64,000 bases of DNA from Buddleja alternifolia (lineage: Eukaryota; Streptophyta; Magnoliopsida; Lamiales; Scrophulariaceae), in the NCBI GenBank assembly GCA_019426215.1, contig CM033405.1:28736199-28800198 (forward strand). The letters run 5' to 3'. The notes under the pieces are model-generated. The model was not told where the DNA came from, did no database searches, and was given only the letters and a program-made list of their open reading frames with translations. The position numbers were made by a program, and so were the translations under genes. Every line of letters starts with the position of its first letter. Position 1 is the first letter of the stretch. Of this stretch, positions 58,898 to 64,000 are shown one piece after another.

Positions 58898-58915
58898 CCC
58901 CCCCCCCCCCCCCCG
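58898..58915. repeat. Poly-C tract
   Basis: About 17 consecutive C residues between the two MITE copies. Confidence 0.85.
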
Positions 58916-59251
58916 GTCAGTTTCGGGGAAATTTTTACCCATTCATCGTTTAATTTAAATCATGCATATTGGGATTTATTTGAATTTTTCTTGAAATATT
59001 ATTTCTAGGTTTGAAATAAATAATTTTCAAATATGAAAATAAGAAAAATAAAAATAAAACATGAAAATAAATAAGAAAACAATGAAAAGAAGTATAAATT
59101 CAAGTATTTATAATTTTCTAAAAACAAAAAAGACAATTCAAAAATCCGGAAACATGAAAATAAAAAAAAATGAAAAAAAGTATAAAAATAAAAAATTTTA
59201 AAAATAAAAAAATTAGTAAAAATTTTAAAAAATTAAAAAATTAAAAAATCT

Positions 59252-59440
59252 GGTGATGTGGGCTTTGCCCCCTCACCTATGCGGTTTGTAGCACTTTGCC
59301 CCCTGTGTGCTGCCCGAAGCTAACCGAGAGGGCAAAGTGCACATATTTGATAGTTTAGGGTGTTGAGTGCAACTTTTAATAGTTTGGGGGGCAAAGTGCA
59401 CATCACCTAATAGTTTGGGAGGGTATCTGCTATTTTCTCT
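59252..59440. mobile_element. Small foldback MITE, copy B, truncated
   Basis: Inverted relative to copy A. It lacks the first 30 bases of one terminus, but keeps GGTATCTGCTATTTTCTC at the other. Confidence 0.7.
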
Positions 59441-59968
59441 TAATCTTAAGTAAGCAGCCAATTGATACACCCAATGATACCACATGAACCTTTTACTCTT
59501 TCATTAATAATAATTTAATAATAGATAGGCAATCGATAAATCCTAACTCCTAAAATTCATGTTGAAACTAGGTCAATCATCAATATAAGGAGAACCATTA
59601 GCAGCTAGAAAAGAGTTGGCATCAAGAGCCAACCCACCGAATCTGTTAGTTAAAACTCTTATTATATCAGTATAATACATGTACGTATGTATAATTAAAA
59701 AATACTTCTGTTTCCCATATATATTTTAAACATAATGAAAAGCACTCATATTTTTTAGTTGAACCATTTAGTACATACTTTACGTTTCTCGTATTATACT
59801 TGACGAATAATACTCGACATTTGACAAAAAAAATATTATTTTTATTTTTTAATTAAAAAAATATATTAAAATTAATGATTTAAAAATAAAAAAATTAATA
59901 ATTTATCAAAATATTAATTATTGTCCACTAATGAATCATGCAAAATGATATATGATTGAATAGATTCA
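59441..59968. other. AT-rich intergenic DNA
   Basis: Nothing supported here. Confidence 0.4.
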
Positions 59969-61449
59969 TGTGGCATACGAAAAGGGTATAGAAGGGGGGG
60001 TTGATCCCTGAAGTTTTCTTCGAACTTCAAAAAATTCGTATCAATCAATTTTGACGCTTAAACGAAACTCGACACTGATGAGCATCAACTTGAAGATTGA
60101 TTTAAAAGATAACTTTAGACTGATGAGCGTCGACTTGAAGACTGATAAGAGATTGTAAGGTTCGTTGGGTGATGTAATCTCAACTACGTCCTTATTCTCT
60201 TTTTTCACTTGGAAGAATCCACTAAATGATCTTGAAAGTTTCTAAATGATCTTGGAAGTTTCGCAAAGAACCCTTCTACAAACTAGTAGATAAAACAAAT
60301 GAATGCTTGGGCTCTTTGGTCACACAGATTTCTACTTCAAGATCCTTTGAAATATTTGCTTATTTCACCCAAAAAAAAGGCAAATTTTCAACTTCATTTT
60401 CACACAGAGATCGTCGTTGGATGGTTATTTCTTCAAGGTTTATGTTTGAATAATCAAACAAATAGACTATCTCATTTGGCAATGAAGGTCTTCTTGTTGA
60501 AGATGTATGAGATATGTTGACAGAAAAGCTATTGAAGATTTGAAGGTGTTCTTCGAGAGTTTTGGAGAGTTGTTCTAGCTTGAATGACAGAGTTTTGGCT
60601 CTTGATTTTTGGGTATTTTGCATGTTGCTAGAAGGTCCTATTTATAATTTTTTTGGAAAAATATCCATTTGACACATGTAAGGCACGTGGACTTTACTTC
60701 AAGCACGTAAACTACTTTCCTTGTCTTTTCTCTAAAATTCTGTTGCAAAAAGGACGCAGCAGGCTAGTGATTTATGATAGTCCAATCAAAAAGGTTCAAT
60801 CCGTAAGTCCGAAGTACTTATCACATTTAATGTTCTTATCAGCATTTAATGCATTTGAAATTTAATGTTGTTGAGTTAAATGCCCGTTATTAAATATTGC
60901 ATTTAATTCATTCTGGACTTGTGAAATTTTGTCCCTTGGACGTTGATTCGACGCTGAGCTTTCTTCACATGTTGAGAAATCTTCTTCGACGCTCGACAAC
61001 TTCATTCAGATCTTAAGCCTCAAAATTCTACTCTAGATTGATTGACTTACTCAGAACTCAATCAACACTAAGCGACTAGTCTTAGCTAGAATCTAAAATA
61101 AAATCAAGGACCTTCAATTCTTTTTTCAAAATTCAAGACGAATGGGGATACCCTAAATATTTAGCCCGACAAACCCGGGTTCATAATCATAATCCTGAGC
61201 CATAAAGACTCTATCTAACTCCATAAAGGAGGGGAGAGCCACAACTTGTGGCAACCTGAATTCGAACCCAGGACCTCTCACATAAAGCGGGAGGTGGATA
61301 CCACCAGACCAACAAGTCTTGGGTAAGGACCTTCAATTCTAATTTCAAAGCCTATACATCTTTCTTTAAAAATCAAGCTTACATATTTTAGGGTCTAATA
61401 AAAATCTTAATTGTCATCATCAAAACATCTAATATGGAATTTCCTAACA
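59969..61449. mobile_element. Candidate copia-type solo LTR with a SINE inside
   Basis: Begins TGTGGCATACGAAAAGGG with TAGAAGGGGGGGTTGAT, ends TGTCATCATCAAAACATCTA...TTTCCTAACA. Without the SINE it is about 1.26 kb, nearly the length of the 56110 LTR, and shares its layout. No 5-bp duplication seen. Confidence 0.5.
61122..61324 (-). mobile_element. tRNA-derived SINE with 16-bp target duplication
   Basis: On the minus strand: 5' ACCCAAGACTTGTTGGTCTGG, with A-box TTGGTCTGGTGG, then GTGAGAGGTCC and B-box GGGTTCGAATTC, a unique body and a poly-A tail (TTTTTT at 61121-61126 on the plus strand). An exact 16-bp repeat AAGGACCTTCAATTCT flanks it (61106-61121, 61325-61340). Such elements are transcribed by RNA polymerase III and copied by LINE enzymes. 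It lies inside the LTR at 59969-61449. Confidence 0.9.
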
Positions 61450-61484
61450 CTCTTAATCCATCTATTTGTTTGCTTCTTTTTAGT

Positions 61485-61648
61485 CTAAACCACAAGTATC
61501 CTTTAACCACATTGGACCACCGGGTCGACCCACAGAGGGGTAAAGTGCTTCCAATAAATAGAACTTCTTCCACAATTAATCGAACACTCGACCTTTGCTT
61601 AATGGGTAAAAGTGTCGAACTACTCACATCAACCACTTGTTGGTATCA
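61485..61648 (-). mobile_element. Second SINE-like relic
   Basis: On the minus strand: an A-box-like TGGTTGATGTGAGTAG, then TTCGACACTTTTACCC and a B-box-like GAGTGTTCGATT. No target duplication. It directly adjoins the 48-bp palindrome. Confidence 0.45.
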
Positions 61649-61760
61649 ATTTACTTCTGATTGCATTCAAGTAAATAATAATAAGCAAACAAATAGTGTT
61701 TTTTTTTTAATTCTATTTGTTTGCTTATTATTATTTACTTGAATGCAATCAGAAGTAAAT
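61649..61760. repeat. Perfect 48-bp palindrome
   Basis: Arms 61649-61696 and 61713-61760 are exact reverse complements (48 of 48), with a 16-bp T-rich spacer. The left arm begins ATTTACTTCTGATTGC. Confidence 0.95.
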
Positions 61761-62445
61761 TTTCACATCTCATGATTGTTATATATTTGTGTTGCAACCA
61801 CAAAAACATTAAAATGCGAGGAAATATGATTTAAGTTTTCTAAACTCCCAATTAAACCGCTAAATAAATCGGACCCGATAAGCTCTTGCTATTATTTTTG
61901 AAAGGATACGTTTGTCAACCTAATGCACATATTCTATTACGAATTCTACCATACTAACACCCAAAACTCACTTGGACATCTTAAACAAAATTTTGTAAAG
62001 AGAAAAAGTGGGAAGAAGAGAAAAATTATGGGATGCAAAGAAATTAAGAAATAGAAACAAAAGGGAAAAACAAAAGGAATAGTTAGAAACCGGCCCAGTG
62101 GAATACGATAGCAGGGCCAAAGGAAAGATTTTAGTGTGGCGGAATTGAATTGTAACAAAATAAAAGCACTAAAATTTACTTTTTTTCCTGTATCATTTTT
62201 TTCTTTCGCTAGAATTTTTTTGATAAATATCCACAATAATGAGTAATCCAAAAGATAGTACAGTGTTCGGACAAAGTCGTAACTTATCTATCCTTTCTTT
62301 AAATAAGAGAAAACTTAGGGAACGAAAATCATCATTTATATCACTTAAGACGTATAACTACTGACAACTTTTCATCGTCACTTAACAACCAATTTGTTTT
62401 AGCATGAAAACTGATTTCTAAGCTCGAGTAACCTATTAGGAATCA
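61761..62445. other. Unclassified intergenic DNA
   Basis: No gene, RNA or bounded element supported. Confidence 0.4.
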
Positions 62446-62945
62446 ATGCGCATAAAACGAATAAAAGTAAATAAAAAGGCAAGAAAAATAGAGACATAAG
62501 ATTTACGTGATTTGACCAAGAATGTCTACGTCCACGGTCTACACTAGAGTTTTTATTGATTGTATGATGATGGATTACATATTACAAAAGAAGAGTATGT
62601 ATATATACTCTTGTAGTGTCTTAGAAGATTTATAATCAGATAAGGAAACAAAATCCAGCCTTAAACAACTCCAAAAATGCGTCTTTTACGAGTCTTGGTC
62701 AACACGCCAGTCAATGCCGCCGGAACACCGCGACGTTCGACCCTGAACGCCGCGGTGATGACCCTACTGCCTTCGAACGCCGCGGCGTTGGAACCTGAAC
62801 GCCGCGGTGATGACCCTACTGCCTTTGAACGCCGCGACATTGGACACTGAACGCCGCGGCGATGCCTGTTGTTCCTTCCTTATACTTCAAATCGCTTCCA
62901 ATCAATCTACATATCCCATCAGTAACCTCGATTAGTTATATATGG
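62446..62945 (-). other. Probable LTR-derived sequence with GC-rich repeats
   Basis: The text around ATTTACGTGATTTGACCAAG and CTACGTCCACGG is typical of plant copia LTRs. Ends were not identified. Confidence 0.35.
62724..62868. repeat. 52-bp GC-rich tandem repeat
   Basis: 2.8 units with starts at 62724, 62776 and 62828; each carries GAACGCCGCGG twice. It stands out in AT-rich surroundings. Confidence 0.9.
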
Positions 62946-63131
62946 GGACGGGAAAAATTGGATTTAATTTGTAGACGTACAGATAAAATACGAATGTAAA
63001 AAGAATTATACGAGAGTAATAATGACTTAATTTATTTAATTTTATATATGCATCATGCTTTTACCCATTTTTAGTCCATTGAGATAATTTTTTAAGTCAG
63101 TATCATACTTAATTGATGATTATGACAAATA

Positions 63132-63904
63132 GGGTTATTTGCATCCACCTCCCCTGAGATATTGCGCTTTGACAAGGATCTCCTCTCATTTATTAAAATT
63201 TGGCCTTCACCATCCCTATATATATGTAAAAAATTATATAAATTTCCTTTGCTACCCTTAGTTATATTTTTTTTCCTATTCTCTGTTTTTCATTTCATTC
63301 CATTCTTTTTTCTATTAAATAGAAAAACTAAACAAATGAGAATTAACCTCCTGAAAGTTTTTCGTTAAAAATAATTCTAACGAATAGTTACTTTTATATA
63401 AAAATAGCAGGTATAACAAACAATACATTAAACTTATTTTAAATAAACTTAAATATGTGTTTTCTCAATCTCCTTTGTATGGTTCTTGAATTATATTTTT
63501 TTTAATATTTCAAACAACTTTTTAATAAATTAGTGGTGCATAACTTTTTATAAACAATAAAGAATTCATATCTTTGATTCCTTATTGCAATAAATAAAAA
63601 TTTGAAAACTCATAAAGTAATTTCCTTTTAATTTCATACTCCCATTTCGTATTATCGTCTTCTCCTTTTTCAATTCGTTTTATTCTTCTTTTCATGAGCT
63701 TGACTTATATTTTTTCTTTTTACTATATAATAAGAAGAAAGGAATGAAATGAAGAATTGAAAATATGAAAATAAAAATATTAAGGGCAAAAGAGGTAGTA
63801 TATATAATTTTTTAGGCATAGGGGTGTTGATGACAAATTTTAATACATGAAGGGAGGTCTTTGCAAAAGCCCAAAACCTCAGGGAAGGTGGATGCGGATA
63901 ACCC
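63132..63904. mobile_element. MULE-type foldback element, 773 bp
   Basis: Left GGGTTATTTGCATCCACCTC, right complement GGGTTATCCGCATCCACCTT, with arms of about 150-200 bp. Ten-bp flanks ATGACAAATA (63122-63131) and ATGATAAATA (63905-63914) differ at one base. Non-coding. Confidence 0.8.
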
Positions 63905-64000
63905 ATGATAAATATAAAGTTACTAAAATGTAATATGTAGCTTCTATTAATTAAAATTTGTATTTATGTTTGCTTGTGTATTCATACTACTTACGTGAAA

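Overview
This window is nuclear DNA of a flowering plant, most likely a eudicot. It is AT-rich and intron-bearing, and it carries plant-specific families: PELPK cell-wall proteins, an early nodulin-like phytocyanin and a plant defensin. These sit among Ty1/copia fragments, solo LTRs, CACTA, hAT and Mutator-like (MULE) elements and tRNA-derived SINEs. I cannot name the species. Five host genes can be supported; nearly everything else is transposable-element (TE) sequence or unclassified AT-rich DNA.

Layout. 1-2141: decayed copia pol plus 3' LTR. 2526-2695: a MITE. 3.5-18.3 kb: three tandem PELPK paralogues (3916-4470, 12426-12902, 17565-18113) with recognisably duplicated promoters and 3' flanks. 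They have been pushed apart by a solo LTR (5099-7844), a nested pair of inverted-repeat elements (8752-11844), an hAT element (13223-15144, 8-bp target duplication) and a foldback element (15704-17127). 18.35-20.15 kb: an LTR with a nested MULE foldback. 20.28-26.57 kb: an LTR inside an LTR inside a TIR element. 29.26-30.33 kb: a two-exon early nodulin-like gene on the minus strand. 31.99-35.03 kb: decayed copia on the minus strand.

36.36-46.24 kb is a nearly complete CACTA (En/Spm) transposon. It has a TNP2-type transposase broken by one in-frame TGA. A second, 12-exon gene fuses a plant En/Spm accessory protein to a Ulp1-type cysteine protease, and its last intron has captured a transposase fragment and a second copy of the catalytic exon. 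46.69-47.94 kb is a two-exon defensin gene with an unusual Gly/Glu/His-rich C-terminal tail.

48.61-55.62 kb is a four-deep nest: foldback element > hAT (TSD GATATGAC) > solo LTR (TSD TTATT) > small CACTA (TSD GTA), and the CACTA holds a long internal hairpin. 55.6-64 kb is retrotransposon LTR material, a SINE with an exact 16-bp target duplication, a perfect 48-bp palindrome and foldback elements.

The host genes share an extracellular theme: two secreted cell-wall or defence families and one predicted GPI-anchored arabinogalactan-type protein. They do not form a pathway. The informative part of the window is the insertion order that can be read from target duplications. All gene models and element boundaries were read by eye from the sequence; no database search was run.
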